From Macrophomina tecta (lineage: Eukaryota > Ascomycota > Dothideomycetes > Botryosphaeriales > Botryosphaeriaceae), in the NCBI GenBank assembly GCA_024180945.1, contig JAKSGN010000002.1:3038001-3102000 (forward strand): DNA of 64,000 nt, written 5' to 3'. How positions within the stretch are numbered: the first letter of the stretch is position 1; each line of letters starts with the position of its first letter. The translations under genes were made by a program, and so were the position numbers. Below the pieces are notes generated by a model. The model was not told the DNA's origin and searched no databases. It was given only the letters and a program-made list of their open reading frames with translations. Shown piece by piece: positions 35,593-46,444 of this stretch.

Positions 35593-36310
35593 TTAGCCCA
35601 TCGATTTCGTCTCAGACCATCCACCATTCAGCATGCGCGTAGCATTGCAGACGGGCCACGGCTGCCCATCATGCCTCCCATCATGCTTCATCGGCCTCGT
35701 TTCCTGCACCGCCCCATCCAGCACGGAGCTGCCCAGCTCGCGGATCCCCCGCAAGCAGCAAGGCGTACGTGTCAGCCGCGATGCCGCGGTTGGGCCGCGA
35801 GATGAAGTCGGACGGCGCCTCCGTAGACGACGGCGTAGGCGGCTCCCGCGCTGTCATGGCCCCACACCAGCATGTCCCACGTGTTGTGGAAGGAGGCGAA
35901 TTTGCCGGCCGGCAGCCAGTCGTAGACGTTAGGCTCGATGGGGCGGGTTGGTGCTCTCGGAATTGTGTGGCGCGTATGCATAAGTTTCTTTTTGTATGTA
36001 TTGCGTTTAGGGGTTTGGTGTAGATTTGCTTACGCGCTGCGGACCGTCCGCGTCTGTTTCGAGCACGACGAAGCCTTGGTATTGAGTGGACGCGGCCGAT
36101 TGGTTGGACAGGCTGATGGGCGTGATGTGCCATTGGATGTTGGTCTGGGCTTGGTAGGCGGAGCTGCCGGAAGCGACCATGTACCAGGCCCTTGTATGCC
36201 AGTCGTCGGGAGCTGGTTCGCATTGGGACGATGAGGAGGGCGGGTCCGAGAAGGAAGGGGGAAGGCGGGTTTGAGGATTGTTGGGTGGAGTAGCGTGAAC
36301 GGTGAGGTAG
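35593..36310 (-). pseudogene. Frame-broken lipocalin-like gene remnant
   Basis: No single reading frame shows this locus, but three minus-strand frames joined in order look like one protein. Exon-like piece 1 (about 36310-36035) ends at a good GTAAGC donor and contains CEPAPDDWHTRAWYMVASGS and TNIQWHITPISL. After a short intron, piece 2 (about 35952-35826) reads NVYDWLPAGKFASFHN and TWDMLVWGHDSAGAAYAVVY. One extra base near 35822 moves to EAPSDFISRPNRGIAADTYALL, and another in a G5 run near 35748 moves to RELGSSVLDGAVQETRPMKH, ending at the stop 35593. The phase across the intron is also off. No start codon with a signal peptide is evident upstream. The WYMVAS start, WDMLVWG core and adjacent aromatic pattern suggest a small lipocalin-like beta-barrel. 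Several independent frame breaks argue for a decayed gene; sequencing error in homopolymers is the alternative. Confidence 0.45.
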
Positions 36311-37983
36311 TCTAGTGAGAGCTCTGTTTATCTTTTAGTAGTTGGGGCAGTATTAATTGCATGTGAGAGAGGACATACATGGTTGCAGGCCGGTCTAAAA
36401 GCCCAGAGCGGTTCCACCGTTGAAGATAAGCGCAAGTGCTATAGACACTCTGCAAAGACCAGATATGATTCCACGCTATAACGGGACACAAATGAAGGAA
36501 TGAGTGAGAAATTCTAAGACGAAAAGAAGTATGAAGCCACGCTCAAAACCTGAGCTGGCAGGTGTTTCTTAAGTCGAACAGAAATAGATGGCCAATCAAT
36601 GACTTGGGTATGGGATACAAGTAAAAAGTTTGACTTTTTAAATTAATAGCAGGCGTCTCTATCACTAACGCCTTGCGGAATCCGGTTCGTTGGCCAAGGC
36701 AATAGAGACAGGTACTAAGATGGCCTTTACCCTATACTATGGAAGCTGCCCATCTTATTTACAATCACTCCTGGTCAAAACGGGCATAAAGGGCGAAGTC
36801 ATAAACTGTGCAGGTTTTCCCAACGTGGTACGGACGAACTGCGGGCGAGAATCCCAGATTGCCGGTGGGGAAGGGGGCGTTTTACAGTATTTCGTCCATT
36901 ATGTTACTTATCAAGATGGTTATGGCGGCCAGCGTGTCTATGTGCTGATGCTGTTAGAATATCTCAACAACTTTTGACCGGAAGAAAAGCTCGTCTGGCT
37001 CTGAGTTAGCTTTAAACGTGAGCAGCCAATAGAACCGCGAATCATTTGGCCACCTGTAGTCCCTGTTTGCGTCCGCCTATTACCGATGGAAGCCATTCCA
37101 ACATGCACAACCGGCCACAGTAGAATCCGTTCCATAGCGTGCTGAGAATAACGTCTCAAGGGTCAGTGCCTCGACGGCGCCCTCCCTCTTCAGCTCGCAT
37201 TTCCAACGTCAACCACAGCCAGTTCACCGCATCGAGTAACTGCGTTATGAGCTCAACAGCGCGTTCTTGCAAAAAAAAAAAAAAAAAAATGGCTTCTGCT
37301 GGTCATGAAGGCTTCCACTCCGAACCGTCAACGCCATACTTGCACACACTACCATGCGCGTACTTTCATATCATCATCCATTTCTCTGTTTCGCAAATTT
37401 TTCCGCAGAATCCTGCCCGCTCGCCTCGGCGGAAAGTTCTTGCTCACGCGGGAGTGTGCCACCCGTCACAACGTTCAGGGCCACCAGGGTCTTGTCTACG
37501 CCAAACCCTCCGTATCGAGCCGCCCCTCACTTCAACGCCATTTTTTCGCTGGACAAAATTACTCGCCCCCACCTGATACTGAGCTGAATGAGTGTTCTGC
37601 TCAACGCCACCTGCCTTGATCATTCGCTAGCTTAGGCAACAGCTCTGCGCTTGCTCTGGGGGTTCAACTCTGATTTTGGCACCGTGATTGTGTGTGCTTG
37701 GTCACATTACCGAGTAAGCTTTTGCCCACACTCACTTTGGTTTCAACTTTGGCCTGCCAGAGGCGCATCGCATTCACTGCCATAGTCAGGACTCCAAACA
37801 CTCATCACTTGGCTTAAGAATACCCGGCGCTGCGATTAAATTGTACCTGGTGCAGATTTAACGGAGTCAGTTCGACCAGCGCCGCCGACAGTCTTGCGTC
37901 CCACTGGAGTGCACATTCTCCCGGACCTCACTCCTACAGAACTCAGTTTGGCACCATCACAAGCTCTTCTCATAACCTTCATC
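36311..37983. other. Intergenic region before the ART-like gene
   Basis: I see no supported gene. A 95-codon open frame at 36690-36977 (plus) has ordinary composition but no domain, signal or partner exon, so I do not call it. An A19 run lies at 37271-37289. Frames of about 100-145 codons at 37139-37620 overlap in two phases and are probably shadows. Confidence 0.45.
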
Positions 37984-40134
37984 ATGTTCGGAGACCAAGG
38001 AATCGTACCGGCCAATCCTCAATGGCAGGATTCTACAGTGACTATTAATGCCACTCAATGCCGAATCTCTTTTTTCCAACCCTTTGGTAACTCACCAGCA
38101 AGGACAGCTATTCCGCGGACTCCAGATCGTGTGCTCCCCTCGATCGAGCATGATGTAAATGAAGAAAAGAATTCCGAACGCACGCTTGGAATCTTGAATA
38201 GGGCGACTCCGGAAAATTCCATTAGCGTAATCCCATGCTCTGTTCAAGATCTGACAGACAGAGATGGAGATCCGCTTCCCGGACAGCCTTTGAAAAATGA
38301 ATCAGGGGTTGAAAGGTCTTTGAGCCTCCAAGGCCGCCTGCCCTTTCTCTTAGAGGGCCTCGGCGTCAAGCGCGGCTTTGCAGGAGGCGAAAGTGTTCAC
38401 ACTACACCACAAGGCACCCAAAACGGACGCCTTCACACTGATTCCTTCCCGTCTGATGGAGAAAGGACCTACCCAACCCCAAGCCATTGCCGTCAAAGAC
38501 TTGAAAACCCCGTCACACCGGAGGCTAAGAATAACACGACGTCGGAATTCTTCCGCCAGCATTACGATAAATTACCAAAAAGACACACCCCACATAGGTG
38601 GTCCTTTAAAGAGAGGGAAGCTTTATGCCTACTCTTCATGTTCTATGATGTTGACCGGGCTTTCAAAGATGTCACAAAGGTACTAAACGCGCTCTTTCAG
38701 CCGGCACAGGAGCCTTTTAGGCCAAGACAAGTCCACGCACAGTGGGCAGTCTTGCAGTTCATCTTCCGAAAGAGGTCTGTGTACGATCCGAAGCGGGCAT
38801 GGCTGGAGAAACGCACCGAATTGGAAGCAGCTGCTGAACGCGCAGGCGTCCACTTAACACCTCGGACTACCGAAATTATCGTCAGGAGGCCGGACCCCGA
38901 GCATGTGAAAAGAGCAGAGGAGGTTGCCGCACAAGACGCATGGTTCATCAAGCACCTCCTCGAGCCAAGGGAGCGCTGCGTTGACTCTACCTCGACACGG
39001 ACTTCGCCTCCCGCTGATGGATTCTCGCACCTAGACAAGAGTCTTGCCTTCCAGCTCTTGGAAGCTGCGAATTCTGGTGATCGTCCTTCTACTTCTTTAG
39101 GCCACCACGCCACAGAGCAACCCATTCCCGACCAACGAGATACGGCAGCACCTACTCCGTCCCCATACAGGCAGCCGCAAACAACTCTCGGTTACGCCCC
39201 TGTGTTTCCGAAGGAGGATAGTGACGACTCCGGGAAACCTGCACTGCTATACCGTGTATACCACGAAGAAAGCTGCGGCCACAACTCGCCCACAGGTTTC
39301 CGAGCGGGACTCTTCAACATCCCCGGTCAAAGCCTTGAGCCCCCGCCCCAGGACAGCCGAATCCTCCCCGTTTTCGTATCCTGGCACCTATGGCATCATT
39401 CCGTCTCCTCGCCTTTCATATCCTGCACGGACTCGCTTGTGATGGCCGTCCACAAAGCACGGCAAGCCGAAGCCGCAGGCTTGCATCCGCACCTCGCCCT
39501 CATCTCGGGTGCCGCAGCCACGTCCAATGGCCACACTTGCTTCCGCGCCGGGCCCCTCGTGCTCGAAGCGCGCAGCCGGGGCCTCGTGCCGGGGATGCGC
39601 TACCGCGGCGTGCGCGAGTGGCTTATCTGGGGCGAGATCGCGTGCGATGCCATAGTGCGCGACGTACCGTTCGGCCGCCTGCGCGACCTGCCCGCCAACC
39701 ACACGGGCGTGGCGGACCTGCTCGCGCTCGACGACATCGACCCGGCGCCGCGCGTGAGCCTGGCGGCCATCCGCAAGGGCCTGCTGCGGCAAGAGGTCGT
39801 GCTGGATGGCGCCGCGGGGTTCCATGTGGGCAGATTGGTGGCGCTGCTGGGACTGGAGCTGGCAAGCCCGGTGGAGATGGTCGAGCAGGTTGTGTACGAT
39901 ATCCTTCAGGGTTGGGTGCTCGGCGTGGCGGTGGGCGAGGTGCCGGGGATGGCGGAGGCGTTTTTGGCTGGGTTCAGAGATGCGGAAGGAGGGCGGAGCA
40001 TTGGCGCTGGTGGTAACGAAGCTGTGCTTCTGCTCGATGACGACGACGAGACAGGCCTTAGAGCTGCTTTTGCAAGCGGCGTTGAGAGGGCGTTGGAAGA
40101 CCTCAGGAGGGAAAGGCGTTACGTGCGGAAGTGA
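37984..40134 (+). CDS. Protein with SANT-like segment and ART-like C-terminal domain (DUF7587 type)
   Basis: Single-exon 716-residue protein, start at the first ATG in frame (37984); the open frame extends 90 bases upstream without an ATG. Residues 1-195 are low-complexity. A helical, Trp-led segment at about 204-265 (HRWSFKEREALCLLF then QVHAQWAVLQFIF) resembles a Myb/SANT-like fold. A second disordered part spans 330-415. The C-terminal domain (about 420-600) reads LYRVYHEESCG...TGFRAGLFN, then SPFISCTDSLVMAVHKA, then REWLIWGEIACDAI. This order of Arg424, Ser480-x-Thr482 and Glu545/Glu551 matches the R-S-E layout of ADP-ribosyltransferase folds, and the stretch resembles what I recall as the fungal DUF7587 domain. 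The final 110 residues are helical. Function is unknown; a nuclear ADP-ribosyltransferase-like role is inference only. Confidence 0.75.
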   Translation: MFGDQGIVPANPQWQDSTVTINATQCRISFFQPFGNSPARTAIPRTPDRVLPSIEHDVNEEKNSERTLGILNRATPENSISVIPCSVQDLTDRDGDPLPGQPLKNESGVERSLSLQGRLPFLLEGLGVKRGFAGGESVHTTPQGTQNGRLHTDSFPSDGERTYPTPSHCRQRLENPVTPEAKNNTTSEFFRQHYDKLPKRHTPHRWSFKEREALCLLFMFYDVDRAFKDVTKVLNALFQPAQEPFRPRQVHAQWAVLQFIFRKRSVYDPKRAWLEKRTELEAAAERAGVHLTPRTTEIIVRRPDPEHVKRAEEVAAQDAWFIKHLLEPRERCVDSTSTRTSPPADGFSHLDKSLAFQLLEAANSGDRPSTSLGHHATEQPIPDQRDTAAPTPSPYRQPQTTLGYAPVFPKEDSDDSGKPALLYRVYHEESCGHNSPTGFRAGLFNIPGQSLEPPPQDSRILPVFVSWHLWHHSVSSPFISCTDSLVMAVHKARQAEAAGLHPHLALISGAAATSNGHTCFRAGPLVLEARSRGLVPGMRYRGVREWLIWGEIACDAIVRDVPFGRLRDLPANHTGVADLLALDDIDPAPRVSLAAIRKGLLRQEVVLDGAAGFHVGRLVALLGLELASPVEMVEQVVYDILQGWVLGVAVGEVPGMAEAFLAGFRDAEGGRSIGAGGNEAVLLLDDDDETGLRAAFASGVERALEDLRRERRYVRK

Positions 40135-40694
40135 TTTGGCCACTGTGATGGAATAAATCGGGCGGACAGGTTTTGATGTGGCTTTATTTTGCGGTTCCCG
40201 GGCAGATGTTGGGTGTCAGAGCTCTGCAAAACAGACTGAGGTGGTCATTGTAGCATGTTGGAGTCTCTGGATCGAGGACATGTCTCCCAATGGTTTTTCT
40301 TGCCTTCCGTGCAAGAACCCCGGGAATGGCAATAACCGCGCGGTGGGATCATTACTGACCGGCTGGCTACAATGCTCAACCATTTTGGGCGAAAATTGCT
40401 TGATTGATATTCACTTTCTTGTTTTCGTCCCTTTTGACAGAAGTGTCTTCCTTAAGTTCAATATTACAATAAGCAGACAGCAGACTCTCCTGTTCAATTA
40501 ATCGAATGTCTCTTGATGCTCATACAAGTTTTGGTTATGGCGGAGAATCGACTGACTGGTCTATAAAATCGGCCGCTACCGCGATCAGACCCTGTTGCGG
40601 CTTGATACTACTCTTGAAGTCAGAGAAATTGACTTTTTGAACCCACTTTACATTCCCCGTCCCTCCAACACACATACGCATAACAAATAGATCT
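40135..40694. other. Convergent 3' flanks of the ART-like gene and DHODH
   Basis: No gene seen. One open frame at 40178-40501 shows no features and lies in the presumed 3' UTR. Confidence 0.5.
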
Positions 40695-42506
40695 CTACCT
40701 CTTCCTAATCTCCTCCCTCATCTGATTCTTGATCTTAGTCACTGTCCCACTGCCGTTATACACCATCGTTGTGTAGACCATCGCCACGCTCGCACCCGCG
40801 TTCAGCAGCTGCAGCGCCTGCTGCCCATTCGTAACGCCACCCGTCGCCCAGATCTCCTTGGGAGCTTGCGAGTACGGCGACCTGTCACCGGCAGCCGCCT
40901 CAACAGGTGAAGGCCCTTGGGTTGTGGCGACAGGCGCGGTCACTGTTAGGTCGTCCGGGCTGGTAGCGACGCTCTCGCTGATTTCAGGGAGCTTGACTTC
41001 AGCGGTGGCGGACGAGGCTTCCGAAGCAACCTCATCGCTTGCGGCCTCGATCTTCTCGACAATAGACGAGGTCTCGGACGATTCGCCTGTCAGGGCCTTG
41101 GAGCCACCCCTTTCCGCAGGCTCGAGCCTAGGGCCTTGGTCCAGCATCTTCCTGTACCTAGCCACCAAACCGAGAGTCTTGTCGAAAAGTTGCGGGCCCG
41201 AGTAGCCGCCGGTCTCGAGCAGAGTCTCCTGCTCGTGAGCGGGTAGGATGTATCCCTTGGGCAAAGGCGCGGGCCTACTGTTGGTCGTGTTACCAACGAT
41301 GACGCCGTCGACGCCGCTCTCCCAGACCGCATCACAAATGCCCGACATCTGCTCGTCCGAGTCCTCGTCCGGACTGACCTTGACCATGACGGCCGGTTTC
41401 GTCCTGCGGTCGGCAGTCTTCGCGGCATTGACAACGCCGGTCAGGATACGCGTCAGGGGCTCGACGCGCTGCAGCGAACGGAGGCCGGGAGTGTTAGGAC
41501 TGGAGACGTTCACGACGATGACGTCGGCGTACTTGGCGAGGCGGTCGACGCAGTAGACGTAGTCGTTCTTCACAGCTTCGATGTCAGAATCAGGGGTCGT
41601 CTTGTTCTTCGCGACCTGTACACACAGTCACGCGATATCAGCAATTTTCTTTCCACTTCAGCAATGGTGTGAGATCAGGTGAAGGCCGCGCACCTGCACA
41701 CACATCAGCTTGCCGGGAACCAAGCTGCCTGGAGGCACACCCGCGGCACCGTCTAACACGGCTTGCTCGGCGTCAGGTCCAATGCCGAAGCCAATCTGGT
41801 ATGCGAACTCGCGGACACGTTGGCGCAGGCGGGCGGCAACGCTGTCGGCGCCCTCGGAGTTTAGGCCATAGCGGTTGATGATGCCCTCCTGCGACACAAT
41901 GCGGAAGACGCGCGGCTGGGGGTTACCAGGCTGCGGCTTAGGCGTGATACCGCCGACCTCAACAACAGCCGGGCCTAAAGCAAACAGCGGGTCGGGAATC
42001 TCAGCATTCTTGTCCAGGCCAGCCGAGATGCCAATGGGGTTGTCCAACGTGTGACCAAAGACAGTGACGCGCAAATCACCAGCGGCGTCGGGGTCGCCGC
42101 GCTCACGAGGATGTAGGCCGAGCTTGTAGAGAGTCTTGAGAGTTTTTACGGTGATGTGGTGGGCATCTTCGCCGTCCCAGATGGCGCGAATGGCGGGAAT
42201 AATGATGTACTGGTGAGCGCTGGCTCTCGTGTCGGAGAGGTAGAGGTAACCGATACCAGCAAGAAGAGCAAAGGCGGATCCCTTGAGGTAGAGCTTTAGA
42301 CGCGAACCGGCGGCGCGGCCTTCCTTCTTGACCTCATTCGCGGTTTCGGAAGCGGCTTTGGAGGCCGTTTCGGCGGCCTGGCTGGTGGTCGACGAGAATC
42401 GGACGGTTGAGGGCTGCCATTGGCGCGCGAGAGGAGAATTACGGGGTATGCAAAGAGGTGCGCGGCCGGGTGCGTGCCGGAACAGCGCGTTCACACGTGC
42501 TGCCAT
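40695..42506 (-). CDS. URA9: Mitochondrial class 2 dihydroorotate dehydrogenase
   Basis: 577-residue flavoenzyme in two exons (42506-41694 and 41615-40695; 78-nt phase-0 intron joining KLMCVQ to VAKNKTT). It oxidises dihydroorotate to orotate and passes electrons to ubiquinone, the fourth step of pyrimidine synthesis. The N-terminus is Arg-rich and acid-free (presequence), then a helix GSAFALLAGIGYLYLS anchors it in the inner membrane. Class 2 marks are GISAGLDKNAEIPDPL, EVGGITPKPQPGNP, NRYGLNSEGADS and VNVSSPNTPGLRSLQ with the catalytic serine. Between RYRKMLDQG and PKEIWATGGV lies an insert of about 90 residues (about 431-522), Ser/Glu/Ala-rich and probably disordered. The end KNQMREEIRKR is basic. 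The start ATG sits directly before the presequence. Confidence 0.92.
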
Positions 42507-43075
42507 GGGTGCTGCTGTCGCGGAGGAGAAGGCGGCGAGTGTGGTCGGCCCCGAATGTGACGTTGATCACCGCTTATATAATCGCATCCCTGCGATTCAT
42601 TCACAGGCCATCATGTTGAAGGTGCATCCTCATCAAAATGCCTTCTGTCTATTCAATGCTCTAGAATGTGGTTTGGATTGTGCAAGGCATATTGCCGCCC
42701 ATTCGCAAGACATGTTGCTGTTGCCATAGTGATTTCCACAGTGCAAACCTCGTCAGAAATCACTCCACCATACAGGGCCAGGTGCCCTACAGCATATATC
42801 AAAAACGAACGGGAAATATAGGTTACAAGCTCACGCGCTTGGGTATGGAATCTTTCTTGAGGTGTGAGGAAGTCTTCAAAGAAAGTATCGAGACTCGAAC
42901 ACGAACTCCAGGACTGAAGTCTGACTTGCAGGGATGCAACTTCATTCCGCATCATCAGTCAAATCGCTGCGCCCATCAGGGGCTATCTGGCCCCAATCCC
43001 ACGGCCCGAGCCCCTAGAGAACATCCTCCACCATGCCCGCAGCCTTTAAACGCGCAAAAAAAATGACAAAAGAAA
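42507..43075. other. DHODH promoter side and tRNA-Gly 3' flank
   Basis: No gene seen. A T8 run (minus strand) at 43056-43063 is the likely Pol III terminator of the tRNA. A TATATAA-like word lies near 42574-42580, about 70 bp upstream of the DHODH start. Confidence 0.5.
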
Positions 43076-43179
43076 TGCGCCGATCGGGAATCGAACCCGA
43101 ATCTAATGCTGACCCGATTTCAGAGCCTGAGACTCGAAATCCTGGAAGGCATTAATGCTAACCATTACACCATCGGCGC
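43076..43179 (-). tRNA. tRNA-Gly (TCC), with a 32-nt intron
   Basis: The minus strand folds into a cloverleaf. The acceptor stem is GCGCCGA (43179-43173) with TCGGCGC (43083-43077), and A at 43076 is the discriminator. The D arm is GTGT-AATGGTTA-GCAT. The anticodon stem AATGC pairs with GCATT (43109-43105). The loop CTTCCA plus A gives anticodon TCC (43146-43144). The T arm is TCGGG-TTCGATT-CCCGA. The intron 43142-43111 lies one base 3' of the anticodon. A T8 run follows 13 bases downstream. Confidence 0.88.
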
Positions 43180-43872
43180 TATTTGTGACTAATAGCGGCT
43201 TAAGAAAGTATATATCTAGTTTATCCTGTAGCATCGCCTCGCGAGCGTCCTGCGGTTTGATAAAAACGAAAAATGAAACCGATTGAGGGGCTTCTGCGAC
43301 CTCAGGAACCGAGTGTCCTACTGAAAAAGGCGAAATAACGATGGAAAACGAGACATCAATCCCAAGGTCGTTATGTTTCTCAGTGTTGTGGCAGCCTTCA
43401 AAGTCTCATCGTGGAGCAAAGCAAATCATCGCTTAGAGAATTGGCAATGCGAGGGTGAATGGGAGACGTGATTCTGTAGACGGTGGCCCGGATGTCGTTT
43501 AAGGATTCATTGCAGATCAATAGCATCATGATGTCATTGATTGATCTTCCTGTGCGCTCTAATTTGTAAAAAGACGAGTCCCACATTTTTTTTCTTGACC
43601 TCCTCTCCCTCGTCCACTCCTGAGCCATCTGCTTATTATTTTGGCATCTGCTTCTCACAGTGGTAGCAATCGCCGTTCATCAAAACTAAATCGAACAAAC
43701 CGCTCTTCGATATTTCCCTCTATGAGAAGCAGCCTAGTGCCTTGCCGCCCTATTCTTCCCTTTTTGCAGATACCATGCCGAAGGCATGTATGAATTTTTT
43801 TTTTTTTTATTAAACATACCCGCAGTCTAAACAGCGGGCTCAAGGAAGGCTTTACGTAATCAATCAAGTTTC
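43180..43872. other. Intergenic region between tRNA-Gly and THR4
   Basis: No gene seen. A T run of about 14 lies at 43796-43808 near the THR4 3' end. Confidence 0.5.
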
Positions 43873-45721
43873 TCACGCGGCCAGCTTCTCCTCCTCAACC
43901 CTCTTGATAACAAGACTCCTAATCCCCGCCAGTCCCTCACTCTTCTTGACTACAGTAACACGCTTCTCCTTCTGCTCCAGGCCAATGAACTGCTCCGGCA
44001 GCACAGTTGCGAAATCGAACTCTGACTGGTCCTTCAGTGCGAGCTGTACGGCCTGCGAGAACTTGGCGGGATGCGCTGTTGCGAGCGAGATGTGGTGGCA
44101 GCCAGGTGCCGGGGCGCGCTCGGCGCTGCGGTGCGACGCAGCGATGCCGATGGCGCTGTGCGGGTCGAGGATGTAGTTGCCCTTGCTGGTAAGCGTACCC
44201 GCAGTGCCGTGATTGGCGGCAGCCTTGGGCGCTTGCTGAGAGGCCGTCGCGAGGTAAGTCGATTTGATTGTCTCGAGGGTTTGCTGGTCCGACACGCGCT
44301 CCGATTCGAAATCCTTCTTGGCCGCGGACAGGATGGACTCGTCAACGGCGAAGCCATTTCCGGACTTGAGATCGTTGAGCCAGCCGCGCACGCGGTCACC
44401 GGCAACCTTGCGCTTCTCCGAGACGGATCCCGCATCGCTTCCGTAAACCTGGTAGGCGAGGAACCAGAGCAGGCGCTCAAAGTTGCTGGAGACGAGGATA
44501 TCCATTGCCGGGGAAAGGGTCTCCTTGACACCGTCCTCATGTGCCTTGACACCATCGGCGACAATGCCACCGGTGGCCGCAGCGCCGTGGACGGGCTTCT
44601 TCTCATAGTGGCCACTCTTCCAGAAGCGGTCGAGAATGTCGTTCTCGTTGGTAGCAATGACAAGCTTCTCAATGGGAAGACCCATCCGCTTGGCGAAATA
44701 GCCAGCCAGGATATCACCAAAGTTACCCGTAGGCACGACGAAGCGCACGGCAGCGCCGGAAGTGTAAGATGAGGAGCGGATGAGGGAGAAGTAGGCGGCG
44801 AAGTAGTAGGTGATCTGGGCAAGGATACGAGCCCAGTTGATGGAGTTGACAGCAGCGAGGCGGTGGGTCTTGTTAATGGCTTCGTCCGCGAAGAGGGCCT
44901 TGACAAAGTCCTGTCGAGTGACGTGAGATCAGCAGTTGCCTAGTGGTCGTGAAGACAGACATGCTTACCTGGCAATCATCAAACGTGCCATCCACGGCCA
45001 GGTTGTGGACATTAGCGTCCAGGACCGTGGTCATCTGGGCTTCCTGGATGGGGCTGACCTTGCCCTGGGGGTGCATGATGAACACCGACACATCCTTCTT
45101 ACCGCGCAGACCGTAGATAGCGGCGGAGCCGGTATCACCGCTGGTGGCGCCAATGACGGTCAAATGTTCTTTCTCGCCCTCAGTCTTGCCCTGGTTCCGC
45201 CTCACAAGAAAGTATTCGAAAAGGTTGCCGAGGAACTGAAGGGCGACGTCCTTGAAGGCGAAGGTCGGGCCATGGAATAGCTCAAGCAGGTGAATGTTGC
45301 GCCTCTCGTCGAGAGTAACGGTCGGGGTGCGGTCAGCAGCACGGAAGGTGGAATAGCTCTTCTGGATCAGCTCTTTGAGGTCCGCGGCGGGGATTTCGGA
45401 GGGGGAGATGTAGAGGGAGAAGATGGCGAAAGCGAGTTCCTCGAAGGAGTAGTCCTTCCACGCAGTGGCCCAGTCGGCGGGCAGAGAGGGAATTTCCTCC
45501 GGGATGAACAGGCCGCCGTCGTTGGCGAGGCCCTTTAGAACGACCTCCTCGAAGGACAGCTGGAAAATTGCGAGTCTCAGCGGTGCGCTGCTTCAGGGCG
45601 GGGCTGAGGAGAGCGGGCTGATTCTCCTTTGGGCAGGACAACAAGGTTGCCGGTTGTAACATACATCATAAGATCCTCCCCGGGTGCTGAGATAGCGTTG
45701 CGACGGCGTATGCGAGGCCAT
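43873..45721 (-). CDS. THR4: Threonine synthase
   Basis: 561-residue PLP enzyme in three exons: 45721-45665, 45559-44969 and 44910-43873. It converts O-phosphohomoserine to threonine, the last step of the pathway. The short first exon encodes MASHTPSQRYLSTRGGSYD; splicing (GTATGT donor) joins it to LSFEEVVLKGLANDGGLF, the conserved N-terminus of fungal Thr4. The PLP lysine is Lys122 in HGPTFAFKDVALQ. GATSGDTGSAAIYGLRG binds the phosphate. The second junction joins VDGTFDDCQ to DFVKALF. PTGNFGDILAGYFAKRMGLP follows in exon 3. Length is close to other fungal enzymes. No transit peptide is evident, so the enzyme is probably cytosolic. Confidence 0.94.
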
Positions 45722-46444
45722 TGGGGCAGAGTGTATGCGGTGACTTGGAGGTGTGGGTGAGGTTGATGTGCCTCTCCAAATTGTCGTAATGAATGACTGG
45801 CCTCGCCGCGGGAATGCATTCCTGGGCCCCGCCGACGCCGATGTTCGGCGCTCGCACAAGCCCGTTTTTCTCACCTCAGGGTCCAATCACACCAGCGACT
45901 CCCTCCAGCCGCAAACGCCCGCCTGACGATTGGTCGACGTTTGCAATGCATTGCATCCAAGATGATCCAGCAAGCGCTTGATGTTGCTCTCTGGTGCACA
46001 GAGTACGGCCAGGTCGCCAGGTCAAAAAGGCAACTATTCCCCGTGTACGTCCAGTGCTTCGAGCTGCACTCCTGCTGTGACGACGCCTCACGCACCCCGT
46101 GACCTGCTCATCACTAGTTTTCTAGAGCATTGAACGTTCTTGCAAACTAGAAGCAGGTGCTCAAGCTGCTGAGTGCGATAGTGGTTATGTTGGCCGGACA
46201 TTGAGTGGCTTAAGTGAAGTTCCCTGACGCCTGACACACTGTCTTATATCTATACAGAGCCCTGAAGCTCATTTTGGCCGGCCCAACTGGTCGATTGATA
46301 TCAGCCGCGCCGCGCAGACTCCATCTCTTCTTCGCAAGCGCATAGACTGATCCCCTATGATGCAGCCTCCAACCTTCCTATGACTGCACGAAGATTGTTG
46401 CCTCCAGTAAATGCAGCCTCCGTCATCACCACAACCCTTTCCCC
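45722..46444. other. THR4 promoter and PAP2 gene 3' flank
   Basis: No gene seen. TGACTT at 45740 and TGACTGG near 45798 are partial matches to the TGACTC core of Gcn4/CpcA sites, so I do not claim a regulatory site. Confidence 0.4.

Noticed and set aside
36690..36977. 95-codon plus-strand open frame
   Set aside because: Composition is ordinary, but there is no recognisable motif, signal peptide or neighbour to support it.
42880..42960. Minus-strand GTTCGAGTC box B-like word
   Set aside because: The T stem has a mismatch, no acceptor partner is found and no box A lies upstream.
45735..45810. Possible Gcn4/CpcA sites upstream of THR4
   Set aside because: Only partial matches to TGACTC are present; such words are expected by chance.
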